Of a DNA stretch of 64,000 nt, positions 26,900 through 37,900 are shown piece by piece. The first letter of the stretch is position 1. Every line of letters starts with the position of its first letter. The notes under the pieces were generated by a model. The model made no database searches and had not been told where the DNA came from. It saw only the letters and a program-made list of their open reading frames with translations. The stretch is from Candidatus Sulfopaludibacter sp. (GTDB lineage: Bacteria; Acidobacteriota; Terriglobia; Bryobacterales; Bryobacteraceae): positions 1 to 64,000 of the forward strand of contig JARLGM010000005.1 in NCBI GenBank assembly GCA_031292755.1. Direction: 5' to 3'. The translations under genes and the position numbers were made by a program.

Positions 26900-29800
26900 C
26901 CGAGACATTCACCGCCGATCAGTTGGACGCCGTCGACGTATCCCGCCGCAATGAAGACGCATGTGTGGTGGCCGGGCCGGGCTCCGGAAAGACTACCGTG
27001 CTGGTGGAGTATTTCCGCCGCCTGGTGGAAGCGGGCGTGGATCCGCTGCGCATTCTCGCCATTACGTTCACCGAAAAAGCCGCCGGCAATATGCGCAAGA
27101 AGCTGGCGCAGGCGTTCCAGGCGTCGCCGGTGACACGCGCGCGGATGGAGCGCGCCTGGGTCTCCACGGTGCACGGCTTCTGCGCTCGCCTGCTGCGCGA
27201 AAACGCCGTGTTTGCGGGCGTCGATCCCGAATTCTACGTCGCGGACGAGCGCGAATCGTGGCGGCTCCAGCAGCAATCCATGGCGGATGCGATGGACGCG
27301 CTGTTTCAGGAACACCCGGCCGAACTGCGCGCCCTGATTCGCGGCCTCTCTTCGCTGGAGTTCGAAGAGGCCGTCCTGAGCGCCTATGACGCCATGCGCG
27401 GCGCGGGAGAAACGGTAGACAAACTGGCGGCATTTCCGGTGCCGCCCGGTCCCACGGTGGAGGAAATCGCGCACACTCTCCGCGCGCTGCGCGCCGAACG
27501 GCTGACCGCCTGGACTTACGCCCAGAAGGAACACCTGGAGTGCGCGATGGGATCTGCGCAGCGCATTGTAGAGGCCGCCACGCCGCTGGAAGCGTTGCAC
27601 GCCGTGCGGGACTTTTCCTGCAGCCTGAACAAATGCCGGCGAGGCAACAACGCCTACACGCTGGTGAAACAGATGCGCGATCAGATCGGCGACGCGAAAT
27701 ACGGCCTGATCACGCGCTTCTATGCCGGCGAGCGAAAACTGCTGCTGGAAATTCTACACCGCTTCGACGCCCGCTATCGCGAGCTGAAGCAGCAGGCCGG
27801 CGCTCTGGATTTTGCCGACCTGGAGGAGTTTTCCGTCCGCCTGCTGGAGCAGAACGAAGCGGCCCTCACGCGATTGCGCGCACAATTCGACCACGTCCTG
27901 ATGGATGAGTTCCAGGACACCAACGGCCAGCAGGCGCGGCTGCTGGAACTGGTCCGGATCCCCGGCCGTTTCTACGCCGTTGGCGATATCAATCAATCCA
28001 TCTTCGGCTTCCGGCACGCCGAGCCGGAAGGGTTTGCCGGCTATCGCGACCGGATCGAAAACAGCGGCGCCCACCTGGTCAACCTGGTGGACAACTTCCG
28101 CAGCCGCGCCGATATTCTGAGCGCCGTGGAGACCGTGGCCGAAGGACGCAACGGCATCGTCAAGCGGCCCCTGGTGGCCGGGCGCCGGTTCGAGACCCCA
28201 CGCGCCTGCTCGGTGGAACTGCTGGCCGCGCCCGATGCGCCCGCGGAGGCGCAGTGGGTAGCACGGCGCATTCTGGAACTATGCCCCGCGGAGTTCGCGT
28301 TTCAGAATGTGGCGGTGCTGGTGCGCAACACCGAGGTGATCGGCGAATTCACCGCCGCCCTCGACCAGGCCGGCGTGCCGTACCTGGTGAATCGGGGCCG
28401 CGGGTTTTACGAATCGCGCGAGGTAAACGACCTGGTCCACCTGCTGCGCGCGATCGCCAATCCGCGCGACGAAGTGAGCATCGCGACCCTGCTGCGTTCG
28501 CCGCTGGTGGAGGCCAGCGACGAAGCCCTGCTGCGCCTGCGCCTGCGCGATCGCGAGAACATCGGGACTGCGTTGATGCGGCTCACCGCCGATGCCGCGG
28601 ACGAATTCGGCGCTGAAGATTATGCCAAACTGGCGCGCATTCGCGACCGTCTGCGCGGCTGGCGGGAGCGCCGCGAGTATGTCGCCTTCGATCGCCTGCT
28701 ACTGGAGGCGATGGACGATTGCGGTTACCGCGTCCCCAGCGGCTCGCGCGCCGCCGCCAATATCGATAAGCTGCTGGCACAGGCCCGTGCCGCCGCGCCG
28801 CGCATGTCTTTGGACGCATTCGTCGACGAACTGTCGCTGGTGCGCGCTTCCAATCCACGGGAGCCCGACGCGCCGCCGGAGGATTCGGCGGATGCCGTGC
28901 AGGTGATGACCGTCCATTCGGCCAAGGGGCTGGAGTATCCCGCCGTCTTCGTGGCGGCCATGCAGAAAGGCGTGGAGAGCAACCCGCCGGTGGTGGCGTT
29001 TTCGCGACGTTCCGGACTGGGCGCGCGCTGGCGCAATCCGGCCGCCCGCGAAGATAAGGACGATCTTTTCATGCACGCGTTGCGCGCGGAGTGGAAGCAG
29101 CGCGAGGAACACGAAAGCGATCGCCTGCTCTACGTCGCGATGACGCGGGCCGAAGAGCACCTGGTGCTCAGCTATTCGGGCAAGCCGGCGAACTGGGCCA
29201 AGACTGTGGCCGAGAGCCTGCACCCGGACGTGCCGGGGTTGCAGGAGCGTACCGCACCCGATGGCCGCGAGTGGACCTTGCGCGTGCTGCTTCCCGAAGG
29301 TCCGCCCGAGCCTGCTCCGCGGCCCGCCGGGCTGGCGGTGGAAGAGATCGATGCCGCGGAGTTGTTGGATCCGCCGGAGATCGCCGGACAGGAGGACGGC
29401 AACACTACGGTAACGGCGCTGGCGCGGTTCGTCAAATGTCCGCGCGAGTATTACCTGAGCCAATATCTGAAGTTCGGAGTCCGCCGGAAGAAGTGGGACG
29501 AGGACGGCGAACAAGAGCTTTCCGCCACCGAACTCGGCACTCAGGTCCATGCGCTGCTGGCGGGCACTCCGGTCCCGGAGCCGGATGAAGAAGCCGTCCG
29601 TCTGGCCCAGGTGTTTCGCAGAGGGCCCATCGCCCGGCGCCTGCTGCAAGCGACGCGCATCGAGCGCGAATTCGATTTTCTACTGGCGGTGGAAGATCTG
29701 GTGATCCGCGGACAGGTGGACCTGTGGTTCGAACAGGGCGGAGAAATCTGCATCGTCGATTACAAGACCGACAACGTCACCGCCGCCGAAGCGGCGCAGC

Positions 29801-30072
29801 GCTCCCAGGATTACGCCCTCCAGTTACGCCTCTACGGTATGGCCATCGAGCAGGTGGCAGGACGCCCGCCGGCGCGCGCCTGGCTGCATTTTCTGCGCCC
29901 GGACACGGTGGTGGAAGTGGACCTCCGTCCCAGCTTGATCGACGCGCCGGAGCAAGTGGTCCGGGATTTCCAGGAGGCGCAGTCCACACTGCATTTCCCT
30001 CTCGTGGAAGGTCCGCATTGCCGCCGCTGCCAGTTTTACAAGACCTTGTGTCCGGCGCGCGACGTGGCGTAG
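26896..30072 (+). CDS. addA: AddA-like UvrD-family helicase/nuclease
   Basis: 1058 residues from the ATG at 26896, overlapping the addB stop. Walker A is GPGSGKT (27-33). Other UvrD motifs are ITFTEKAAGNMRKKL (Ia), VLMDEFQDTNGQQ (II), VGDINQSIFGFR (III) and VMTVHSAKGLEYPAVFV (V), followed by LLYVAMTRAEEHLVLSYSG (VI). The C-terminal nuclease has IRGQVDLWFEQGG and CIVDYKTDN. Unusually for AddA, a cysteine in VKCPREYYLS and the terminal set CRRCQFYKTLC look like an Fe-S cluster site as well. ATP-driven DNA unwinding with exonuclease action, partner of AddB. Confidence 0.88.
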   Translation: MTETFTADQLDAVDVSRRNEDACVVAGPGSGKTTVLVEYFRRLVEAGVDPLRILAITFTEKAAGNMRKKLAQAFQASPVTRARMERAWVSTVHGFCARLLRENAVFAGVDPEFYVADERESWRLQQQSMADAMDALFQEHPAELRALIRGLSSLEFEEAVLSAYDAMRGAGETVDKLAAFPVPPGPTVEEIAHTLRALRAERLTAWTYAQKEHLECAMGSAQRIVEAATPLEALHAVRDFSCSLNKCRRGNNAYTLVKQMRDQIGDAKYGLITRFYAGERKLLLEILHRFDARYRELKQQAGALDFADLEEFSVRLLEQNEAALTRLRAQFDHVLMDEFQDTNGQQARLLELVRIPGRFYAVGDINQSIFGFRHAEPEGFAGYRDRIENSGAHLVNLVDNFRSRADILSAVETVAEGRNGIVKRPLVAGRRFETPRACSVELLAAPDAPAEAQWVARRILELCPAEFAFQNVAVLVRNTEVIGEFTAALDQAGVPYLVNRGRGFYESREVNDLVHLLRAIANPRDEVSIATLLRSPLVEASDEALLRLRLRDRENIGTALMRLTADAADEFGAEDYAKLARIRDRLRGWRERREYVAFDRLLLEAMDDCGYRVPSGSRAAANIDKLLAQARAAAPRMSLDAFVDELSLVRASNPREPDAPPEDSADAVQVMTVHSAKGLEYPAVFVAAMQKGVESNPPVVAFSRRSGLGARWRNPAAREDKDDLFMHALRAEWKQREEHESDRLLYVAMTRAEEHLVLSYSGKPANWAKTVAESLHPDVPGLQERTAPDGREWTLRVLLPEGPPEPAPRPAGLAVEEIDAAELLDPPEIAGQEDGNTTVTALARFVKCPREYYLSQYLKFGVRRKKWDEDGEQELSATELGTQVHALLAGTPVPEPDEEAVRLAQVFRRGPIARRLLQATRIEREFDFLLAVEDLVIRGQVDLWFEQGGEICIVDYKTDNVTAAEAAQRSQDYALQLRLYGMAIEQVAGRPPARAWLHFLRPDTVVEVDLRPSLIDAPEQVVRDFQEAQSTLHFPLVEGPHCRRCQFYKTLCPARDVA

Positions 30073-30074
30073 GC

Positions 30075-30698
30075 CTACAGATGAATAATGCCGCGTTGGA
30101 TGGCCGCCGTGGCCGCTTGCGTCCGATCCTGCACGCCGAGTTTGCTCAGGATATTCTTCACGTGGTTCTTCACCGTATGCTCGGCGATGCTCAGGGCATA
30201 AGCAATCTGCTTATTCGCCAGGCCGCGCACAATCAGCTCCAGCACCTGGACTTCCCGGGCGCTTAAATCCGGACGCGGCAACTGCGCCGCCAAGGCTGCC
30301 GCCACCGCGGAGGGCAGATAAGTCTGCCCCGCGTGCACGGCGCGAATCGCCTTCAGCAGTTCATCATGCAGCACGTCCTTAGTCAGATACGCCTGCACTC
30401 CCGCATTCAACGCGCGGCGGATATCTTCGTCGCCGCCGTAGGTGGTCAGCGCGATCATGCGGGCATTGGGAAACTCGGCGCGAATGGCCTGTGCGGCCTC
30501 CACGCCGCCCATCCCCGGCATGCGCAAATCCAGCAGCGTCACGTCCGGCAAATGCTTGCGATACAGTTCCACGGCCTGCTGCCCGTTGGACGCTTCCGCC
30601 ACGATCATCATGTCGGGCTGCATATTCACAATCGTACTGACGCCCACGCGGGCTACCAGGTGGTCTTCGGCAACGAGAATTCGAATCGGTTCGCTCAC
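30075..30698 (-). CDS. NarL/FixJ-family response regulator
   Basis: 207 residues. The receiver domain has the acidic pair E11-D12 and the phospho-acceptor D57 in DVTLLDLRMPGMGG. The C-terminal LuxR-type helix-turn-helix reads LSAREVQVLELIVRGLANKQ and continues to the KNHVKNILSKLGVQDR recognition region. The start codon overlaps the stop of the sensor kinase gene by four bases, so the two form a cognate pair. The target genes are unknown. It converges on addA with only two bases between stops. Confidence 0.92.
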   Translation of the reverse strand: MSEPIRILVAEDHLVARVGVSTIVNMQPDMMIVAEASNGQQAVELYRKHLPDVTLLDLRMPGMGGVEAAQAIRAEFPNARMIALTTYGGDEDIRRALNAGVQAYLTKDVLHDELLKAIRAVHAGQTYLPSAVAAALAAQLPRPDLSAREVQVLELIVRGLANKQIAYALSIAEHTVKNHVKNILSKLGVQDRTQAATAAIQRGIIHL

Positions 30699-33655
30699 GG
30701 TAATGGCACCATTACTTCCACTTCTGTCCCTTCGCCCGGATGACTGGCCAGGCGCAGTTCGCCGCCCAGCCGCTCGGCGCGCTCCCGCATGCCGATCAGC
30801 CCGAAATGGCCATCCATGGAAGAAAACGCATCCTTCTGTTCGAAACCGCGCCCGTTATCCACGATCCGCAGCAGCAGCTTGCGCGCTTCCATGTGCAGCT
30901 TGATCGCGATTTGCGTGGCGCCGGCGTGCTTCATGGCATTGGTCACAGCCTCCTGGGCGATGCGCAGCAGATGCTGCTCCACTTCCTGCGGCAACTCGCG
31001 CGGCGGCCCGTCGGAATCCACTTCCACTTCGACTCCCGACCCCACCGTCCACATGCGCGCGCCCGATTCCAGCGCCGCGCCCAACGCCTGCCCTTCCAAA
31101 ACGCTGGCGCGCAGATCCATCACGCTACGCCGCGCTTCGGTAAGGCTGTGGCGCGCCATGCGCCGCGCCATATCCAGGAACTTGCGCGCCGGCGAGGTCT
31201 CATCGGGCATGCACATGGCCACCGCGTCGAGCTGCGAGGAAATCCCCACAAAGCCCTGCGCCAGAGTGTCGTGGATCTCTCGTGCCAGCCGCGCGCGCTC
31301 TTCCAGCACCAGCGCAAAACGATAGCGGATCTGCCGCAGGCGCAACTGGTACACCGCCCATGCCACCGCCACCAGAGCCAGCACGCACAGCGAGCGGAAC
31401 CAGGCCGTCTCGTAGAACCAGGGCAGCAGCACGAAACTCAGGCTCTGCTCCGCGGCCACGCCGCCGGGTAATTCCGCCCGCACCCAAAAGCGCTGATTCC
31501 CGTGCCGCAGGTTGTAATTGATCACCCGGCGCGTACCGGCGTGCACCCACTCCGGGTCTACCCCGTCCAGCTTGTAGGAATACCGCACCTGCTCGGGAGC
31601 GCTCAGGTGGACCGCCGAATACCGGATCTGCACACGCTGGCCGCCGGGCTCGAGCCGGATCGGGCCAGAGAGATTCACCGGCTCCCCGTTCGAGGTCATC
31701 TCCAGAATGTGAACAAGCGGCGCCAGGCGAGCCTGTTTGCGGACATGCGGGTCATACACCGCCAGGCCCCTGCTGGTACTGAACCAGATACGGCCATCCG
31801 CCATGCGCTCGCCGCCGCGGCCGATGGGGTAACTGGGCGCGCACTGAGCGCTGCGCAGGCCATCCTCCACCCCGTAATTGACGGGATTCAGACGCTTGCG
31901 TTTCCCCGCGGCGAACTCGCGAAGCTGCTCCTTGGGGATCCGGCAAATGCCCCGCGTGGTGCTCAGCCAAAGCGATTCGCCATCGTCCGCCACCTTCGCC
32001 ACGTTGTCGCTCAACAGGCCGTCATTGGCGGTAAAGTGCTGGAACTTTCCGTTACGCAGCGAATTCAGCCCGCCGCCGAAAGTCGCAATCCACAGGGTGC
32101 CGTCGACGTCCTGATGCACCGAGCGTACCTGGTCGCCCGAAAGCCCGTCCCGGGAGGTGTACAACCTTTTGGCGTCTCCTTGAATGAACCAGAGTCCCTT
32201 GCCGTAGGTGCCGGCCCACAGCGCGCCGTCCTGGCCTTCGCACAACGTGACGACGGCGCTGCTCAGAATAGCGCCGCTATCCACCACCTTGACGAAATCG
32301 CGGCCGCGCAGTTGCAGCAGGCCGCCGGACGTGGCCAGCCAGATTTTCCCGGTCCAATCCTCCATGGCGTCGAAAACGTTGAGCCGCGAAAGAGGGTCGG
32401 GTGGAATGTACGTGGTGAAGGCGCCGTTGTGCATGCGCACCATGCCGCCGCGCGCCGAAATCAAAAGGTCGCCATTGCCCATCTCGCGAATGGCATAAAC
32501 TTCGTTGTTGGGCAGGCCGTCGCGCGTGGTATACACTCGCGATTTGTCACCGGCGAACAGCATCAGCCCGGCATCGTGAAACCCGATCCAGATACGCCCG
32601 CTGCTGTCCTGAAACACCGTGTTGGGCTCGTCGCTGGGCAGGCCCTCGGGTTTCCCGTATACGGTGAATACGTCATCGCGCAAGCGGCTCAACCCGTCGT
32701 TGGAACCCACCCACATGTCGCCTTCCCGGTCTTCGTACATGCAGCGCACCTGTTCGCGATCCGGCTCGGCGCCGGTGCGCAGGGAAACAAAACGATCACC
32801 CGTCAGACGCGCCAGCCCTCCGTTGGTGCCGGCCCACACTCCCCCGTCGCGGTCGATCCACACCATGCGGACGAACGGATCGGGTAGTCCGTCGGCGACG
32901 CCGAACCGGCTCAAGCGTCCGTTGGGCGCGCGCAAAACCACGCCATCGTTCCCGGAGACCCACAAGTTGCCGCGATCGTCGGGCAGCAGCGCGGTAATCA
33001 GTTCACCCCGCAGGTCCGCCGCGCTCAGCACGGGCGTATATTTGCCGCCGATGAACTCGCCGACACCGGTGAAACCGGCGACCCAGAGCTGATGCTGGGA
33101 GTCTTCCGCCACGGTGCGCATGAACGTGACAGGAAGATCGGCACCCGGCGAAAAGGTCTGGAACTTCCCGCCCTGGAAACGGCACAGATTCACGCCGGCG
33201 ACCATCCAGAGCGTGTCCGCATGATCGGTATACAGCATCGAAATGTTGTTGTCCGGAAGGCCCTGCCGGGTTGAGTAGGTATGAAATTCGTGGCCTTGAT
33301 AATGCGCCAGGCCGTTCGAGGTGCCAATCCACAAAGACCCGTCCGTATCGGCGGCCAGCGATGTGACGGAGTTGGATGGCAGATCGCCGTTGGCCTTGGT
33401 GAACACCACAAATTCGTAACCGTCGAACCGCGCCAGTCCTTCGTCGGTGCCCAGCCACAGGTAGCCGTCCCTGGTCTGCACGATCGCGCGGATGGTGTCT
33501 TGCGGCAATCCGTCCTGCTGGGTCCAGAAGGTGCGTGAATATTGTGTCAGGCTCTTGTGCGGATCCAGGGCCAGAAGCGTGCGCACGGGCAGTACACAAA
33601 TCATCGCCGCAGCCCAAATAAGTGGCCGGCGATGGCGCGCGAAAGTGATGATCAC
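30695..33655 (-). CDS. Sensor histidine kinase with two-component regulator propeller
   Basis: 986 residues with a GTG start at 33655. A signal anchor is followed by a periplasmic sensor made of about 12-14 Reg_prop repeats (for example TRDGYLWLGTDEGLARFDG, repeated with variations) forming a double propeller, a Y_Y_Y domain (YSYKLDGVDPEWVHAGTRR), one membrane helix, the dimerisation/phosphoacceptor box ARLAREIHDTLAQGFVGIS and an ATPase domain (N box EAVTNAMKHAG, G boxes DNGRGF and GLIGMRERAERLGG). This HPK7/HisKA_3 type feeds NarL regulators. The sensor class often detects polysaccharide fragments. A TATACT hexamer ends nine bases before the GTG. Confidence 0.9.
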   Translation of the reverse strand: MIITFARHRRPLIWAAAMICVLPVRTLLALDPHKSLTQYSRTFWTQQDGLPQDTIRAIVQTRDGYLWLGTDEGLARFDGYEFVVFTKANGDLPSNSVTSLAADTDGSLWIGTSNGLAHYQGHEFHTYSTRQGLPDNNISMLYTDHADTLWMVAGVNLCRFQGGKFQTFSPGADLPVTFMRTVAEDSQHQLWVAGFTGVGEFIGGKYTPVLSAADLRGELITALLPDDRGNLWVSGNDGVVLRAPNGRLSRFGVADGLPDPFVRMVWIDRDGGVWAGTNGGLARLTGDRFVSLRTGAEPDREQVRCMYEDREGDMWVGSNDGLSRLRDDVFTVYGKPEGLPSDEPNTVFQDSSGRIWIGFHDAGLMLFAGDKSRVYTTRDGLPNNEVYAIREMGNGDLLISARGGMVRMHNGAFTTYIPPDPLSRLNVFDAMEDWTGKIWLATSGGLLQLRGRDFVKVVDSGAILSSAVVTLCEGQDGALWAGTYGKGLWFIQGDAKRLYTSRDGLSGDQVRSVHQDVDGTLWIATFGGGLNSLRNGKFQHFTANDGLLSDNVAKVADDGESLWLSTTRGICRIPKEQLREFAAGKRKRLNPVNYGVEDGLRSAQCAPSYPIGRGGERMADGRIWFSTSRGLAVYDPHVRKQARLAPLVHILEMTSNGEPVNLSGPIRLEPGGQRVQIRYSAVHLSAPEQVRYSYKLDGVDPEWVHAGTRRVINYNLRHGNQRFWVRAELPGGVAAEQSLSFVLLPWFYETAWFRSLCVLALVAVAWAVYQLRLRQIRYRFALVLEERARLAREIHDTLAQGFVGISSQLDAVAMCMPDETSPARKFLDMARRMARHSLTEARRSVMDLRASVLEGQALGAALESGARMWTVGSGVEVEVDSDGPPRELPQEVEQHLLRIAQEAVTNAMKHAGATQIAIKLHMEARKLLLRIVDNGRGFEQKDAFSSMDGHFGLIGMRERAERLGGELRLASHPGEGTEVEVMVPLP

Positions 33656-33811
33656 CCTGCTTCAAGTATAATCCGGCCGGCAAACTTCCAGGCTCAGACA
33701 TTCCCTGTACATTACCCGGCACTGGCTGCCCGCGGTTCCCCGTCTGCGCCCTTAAAACTTATTGATTCCATTAGCAGTCCATATCGGTCCTTCGACTGCT
33801 TCCCTCACCGC

Positions 33812-34897
33812 ATGAAACAAGAAGAAACTCTAAAGCTTCTCGAGTTTGTGGAAGCCGCCAAATCCAAAGGGGCCTCGGATGAATTCCTGGCTTCGTTTCT
33901 CGCGCGTCAGGGCTGGCCGCGGGACGATATTCATGCGGCTCTTTGCAAATATTGGGAGGTCGAAACCGGTCTTGCCGTTCCGCAATGCAGCGGCGGTGGC
34001 GAATCCTCTCGCGATGCGTTCCTTTATCTGCTGTCGTTCTCGACGCTGGCCACCTGGACGAGCGCCCTGGGGTCCATGCTGTTTCAGTTCATCGATCGCT
34101 GGATCCCGGACCCGGTCACCACAGACCAGATCTACAGTGTCCGGACCGCGGTAACCTGGCAGATGGCCAGCATTGCCGTAGCATTCCCCATTTTTCTGTT
34201 GGTCATGCGGACCATTCTGCGTGAAGCCCGGGAGCGTCCCGAGCGGCTCCAGTCGGGCGTCCGCAAATGGCTCACCTACATTGCGCTGCTGCTCACCGCC
34301 GGCGCCATGATTTGCGATCTGATCTGGTTTCTCGACTATTTCCTGACCGGCGAACTGACCTCGCGCTTCGTGCTGAAAGCTCTCACCGTGATGCTGCTCT
34401 GCGGCGCCGTCTTCGTCTACTACCTGGGCTCGCTGCATTGGGACCGCGACACCAACATTACGGACGCCACCAAACGCAGTGCCACATTCGGGATGGGCGC
34501 CGCAGCCGTGGTGGTGGCCGCGTTCTCGATCGGTCTGGGAGTTGCCGGCACTCCGGCCGTACAGCGCGGCATGCAAGCGGATCATCGCAGGATTCAGGAT
34601 CTGCGAGCGATTACCTGGGGCGTCCATGCCTGGTACCAACGCGCCGGCAGGTCGGCCGAACCCTTGCCGGCCTCGCTACCCGAGCTGGTAGCCAAGGGAA
34701 TTTCGCAATCCCAGACGGCCGATCCGCAAACCGGCCGGCAATACGAATATCGCGTCAAGACCGGCACAGGGTACGAGCTCTGCGCGGCCTTCTCCGGCAG
34801 GCAGGAAGAGGACCAGGTCCGCCAAACCCAGTTCTGGTATCACGCGAAGGGCCGCACCTGCTTCACCCTGGACGCTTCCACCCAGCCAGTCTGGTAA
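33812..34897 (+). CDS. Polytopic membrane protein, DUF5671-like, with soluble tail
   Basis: 361 residues from MKQEETLKLLEFVEAAKSKG. Residues 1-50 form a small helical domain (ASDEFLASFLARQGWPRDDI) that looks like a UBA/SHOCT-type or DUF-type helix bundle. Five to six membrane helices follow (ATWTSALGSMLFQF, VTWQMASIAVAFPIFLLVM, LTYIALLLTAGAMICDL and others). The last 110 residues are soluble and contain YEYRVKTGTGYELCAAFSG. The layout fits DUF5671-containing membrane proteins. Function unknown. It is divergent from the sensor kinase. Confidence 0.6.
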   Translation: MKQEETLKLLEFVEAAKSKGASDEFLASFLARQGWPRDDIHAALCKYWEVETGLAVPQCSGGGESSRDAFLYLLSFSTLATWTSALGSMLFQFIDRWIPDPVTTDQIYSVRTAVTWQMASIAVAFPIFLLVMRTILREARERPERLQSGVRKWLTYIALLLTAGAMICDLIWFLDYFLTGELTSRFVLKALTVMLLCGAVFVYYLGSLHWDRDTNITDATKRSATFGMGAAAVVVAAFSIGLGVAGTPAVQRGMQADHRRIQDLRAITWGVHAWYQRAGRSAEPLPASLPELVAKGISQSQTADPQTGRQYEYRVKTGTGYELCAAFSGRQEEDQVRQTQFWYHAKGRTCFTLDASTQPVW

Positions 34898-34954
34898 GCG
34901 CGTTCGGCCAGGGTTCCCCGCGCGATTGCATTGCGGTAAAACAGGGGTACGGCA

Positions 34955-37900
34955 ATGCACACGCGCATCCAAACGAATCTACTGCTCGTCATTCTGTTGC
35001 ACGGTATCGTCTCTGCTGCGTTCGCGGCATCGGCGATCGGCACGCGCCTGGATGACCCCAAAGCGGTTTATCTGACTGCTCCCGAATTCGGCGTTCGCGC
35101 CGACGGGAACAGCGACGACAGCGCTGCACTCCAGGCTGCCATTGACAAGGCTGAAAACAACGTTCGCGAGGGAATTGTTTTCGTACCGTCAGGCCAATAC
35201 CGGGTGACGCGGACTGTCTATGTATGGCCGGGGGTCCGCGTCATCGGCTACGGTGCCACGCGGCCCGTGTTCCTGCTGGCCGCCAATACGCCAGGCTTTC
35301 AGAAAGGCGTGGCCGTGATGGTAATGTTCACGGGAGCGCGTGCCGGCCGTGCATTCGCAGCAGGCTTCCGCGTGCCGTTTCCTCCACCCGGCAGCGTGCC
35401 GCCGAACAACCAGATCGCCGACGCCAATTCCGGCACGTTCTATTCGGCCATGAGCAACATCGATTTCGAGATCGGCGACGGCAACCCAGCGGCAGTCGCG
35501 ATCCGCTTCCACGCCGCTCAACATGCGTATCTCAGCCACATGGACTTCCATATCGGTTCCGGTCTCGCCGCGTTGAACCAGGTTGGCAATGAGGCCGAGG
35601 ATCTGCACTTCTATGGTGGACGTTACGGCATTCTGGCCGAAAAGACCTCGCCCGCCTGGCAGTTCACGTTGATCGATTCCGTGTTTCAGGGTCAGCGCGA
35701 GGCCGCGGTCCGCGAGCACGAGGCAGGACTGACTCTCATTCGCGATACCTTCCGCGATGTCCCCGAGGCTATCGAGATCGATCCGGGGTATTACGACCAG
35801 TTGTGGGTCAAGGACAGCCGCTTCGAGAATATTTCCGGCGCCGTTGTAGTCATTGGTAATGAGAACAGTCTGCTGAACGAGATCGGGTTCGAGAACGCGG
35901 TATTGAAGAATACGCCGGTTTTTGCGCTTTTCCGCGAGAGCGGGAAGAAGGTTGCCGGAAAGGGCCCGGTGTACCGGATCGGTAGTTTCAACTACGGAGT
36001 GATTTTGCCGGGCGAAGGGATGACCGGCGTCCTTGGCATGGTGTATGACGCCACAAGTCTGACTACGCTTCCCGAGCCCTTGCCTCCCGCGATCGCGCCC
36101 CTGCCGCCCGCCGCGGACTGGGTCAACGTTCACTCGCTGGGTGTCACCGGAGACGGCAAGACCGACGACACTGCTGCGATCCGGAAAGCCATCGACTCGC
36201 ATCGGGTGCTCTATTTTCCGAGCGGGCACTACATCGTCAGCGACACCCTCCTGTTGAAACCGGATACGGTGCTTGTCGGGCTGCACCCGACGCTGACGCA
36301 GTTGGACCTTCCGGATGGCACGCCCGCCTATCGGGGTGTGGGTGCGCCGCGGGCGGTGATTTCCGCGCCACCGGGCGGCTCCAACATCCTGAGCGGCTTC
36401 GGCGTCCTGACGGGCGGAATCAATCCCCGCGCCGTGGGCGTGCTGTGGTGCGCCGGGGCCGCTTCGCTGATTGACGATGTGCGCTTCCTGGGCGGTCACG
36501 GCAGCGGCACGAATCCCTATAACAACGACCACACCGCCGATCCCGACCTGCGCAAGCGCTGGGACGGGCAATATCCCAGTCTGTGGGTTACGGACGGCGG
36601 CGGTGGAACCTTCGCCGGCATCTGGACTCCCAACACCTTCGCACAGGCGGGACTCTATGTCTCCGGCACCAGGACCCCAGGCCATGTCTACGAGCTTTCC
36701 GCCGAACACCATGTGCGCACCGAGATCAAGTTCGACCACGTGGAAAACTGGGATATCGACGCGCCTCAGACCGAAGAAGAGGCGGGCGAGAGTCCCGAAG
36801 CCTTATCGCTGGAATTAGACTGGTCGAAGAACATCACCATCGCGAACTATCACGCGTATCGCGTCACCCGTTCCCGCGCGCCGTTTGCGGCCGCGGTTCG
36901 TCTGTATCATTCCTCGGACATTCACTTCCGCAACGTGCATGTGAATGCCGAAAGCGGATATGCCACGTGCGATCAGAACGGCTGCGGCACGTTTCTGCGT
37001 GCCAGCAAATTCCCCTACGAGAATTCCATTGAGGATGTGACGCATCGTCTGGACACGCGCGAGCGGGAGTTTGCCGTGCTCGATGTTCGCGCCGATCCGC
37101 CGTCGCCCGCGCCCGCCGGTGCTTCTGCGGTGCTGGAGCCGGGTTCGAAAGTCCAGAAGCTGAAAGACGGATTCTATTCCATTTCCGGCGCCGCGGTGGA
37201 TGGGACCAGCAAGCTCTATTTCGTCGATCGCCATGAGCAGCGCATCTATGGCTGGTCGGCGGCCGAAGGACTCAGCATCGAACGCGATACCCCGCTCGAT
37301 CCCGTCAACCTGGCGTTCGACGGAGCGGGCAACGTGTTAGTGCTCTCATCATCCGGACCGGAGGGGACGGTCTATTCGTTCCATCCCGGATCGCCGCAGG
37401 GTCAGATCACGGTGTTGTCTCCCCAGCAAACGAAGCCTCATCCGGGGTCCCGGGCCCTTCTGCCGGTTAATTACTGGAACAATGGCGAATTCAAGGACCA
37501 ACTGGACTCCAACACGTTCGCTTATGTGACGCTGGCGCAGATGTTCCAGCAGGATGTGTCCACTCCGAAAGCCAGGGAATATGTCTCGCCGGACGGCAGT
37601 GTGTTCCTGCCTGCGGGGCGCGTCTTCCAGCAGGGACCGGCAGACTCCACCGCGGGCTGGCGTTTCTCCGACAACCTGGACGCCCATGGTTTGCTCAGCG
37701 TCAAGCCGGGGGAACGCATCTATGTCAGCAACGAGTCGGAGGACGTCACTTACAGTGCTTTAGTGGCCGCTGACGGCACGCTGAGTCATTTGGAGCGCTT
37801 TGCCCCGCGCGGCGGTGAAAGCGTTGCCGTCGACCGGAAGGGCAACGTGTACGTTGCGAACGGCCAAATCTTCGTTTATGACAATGGGGGCAAGCAGATC

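Noticed and set aside
24332-26908. Long antisense open frame across addB
   Set aside because: Shadow of a GC-rich gene; composition is low-complexity and no motif or ribosome site is present.
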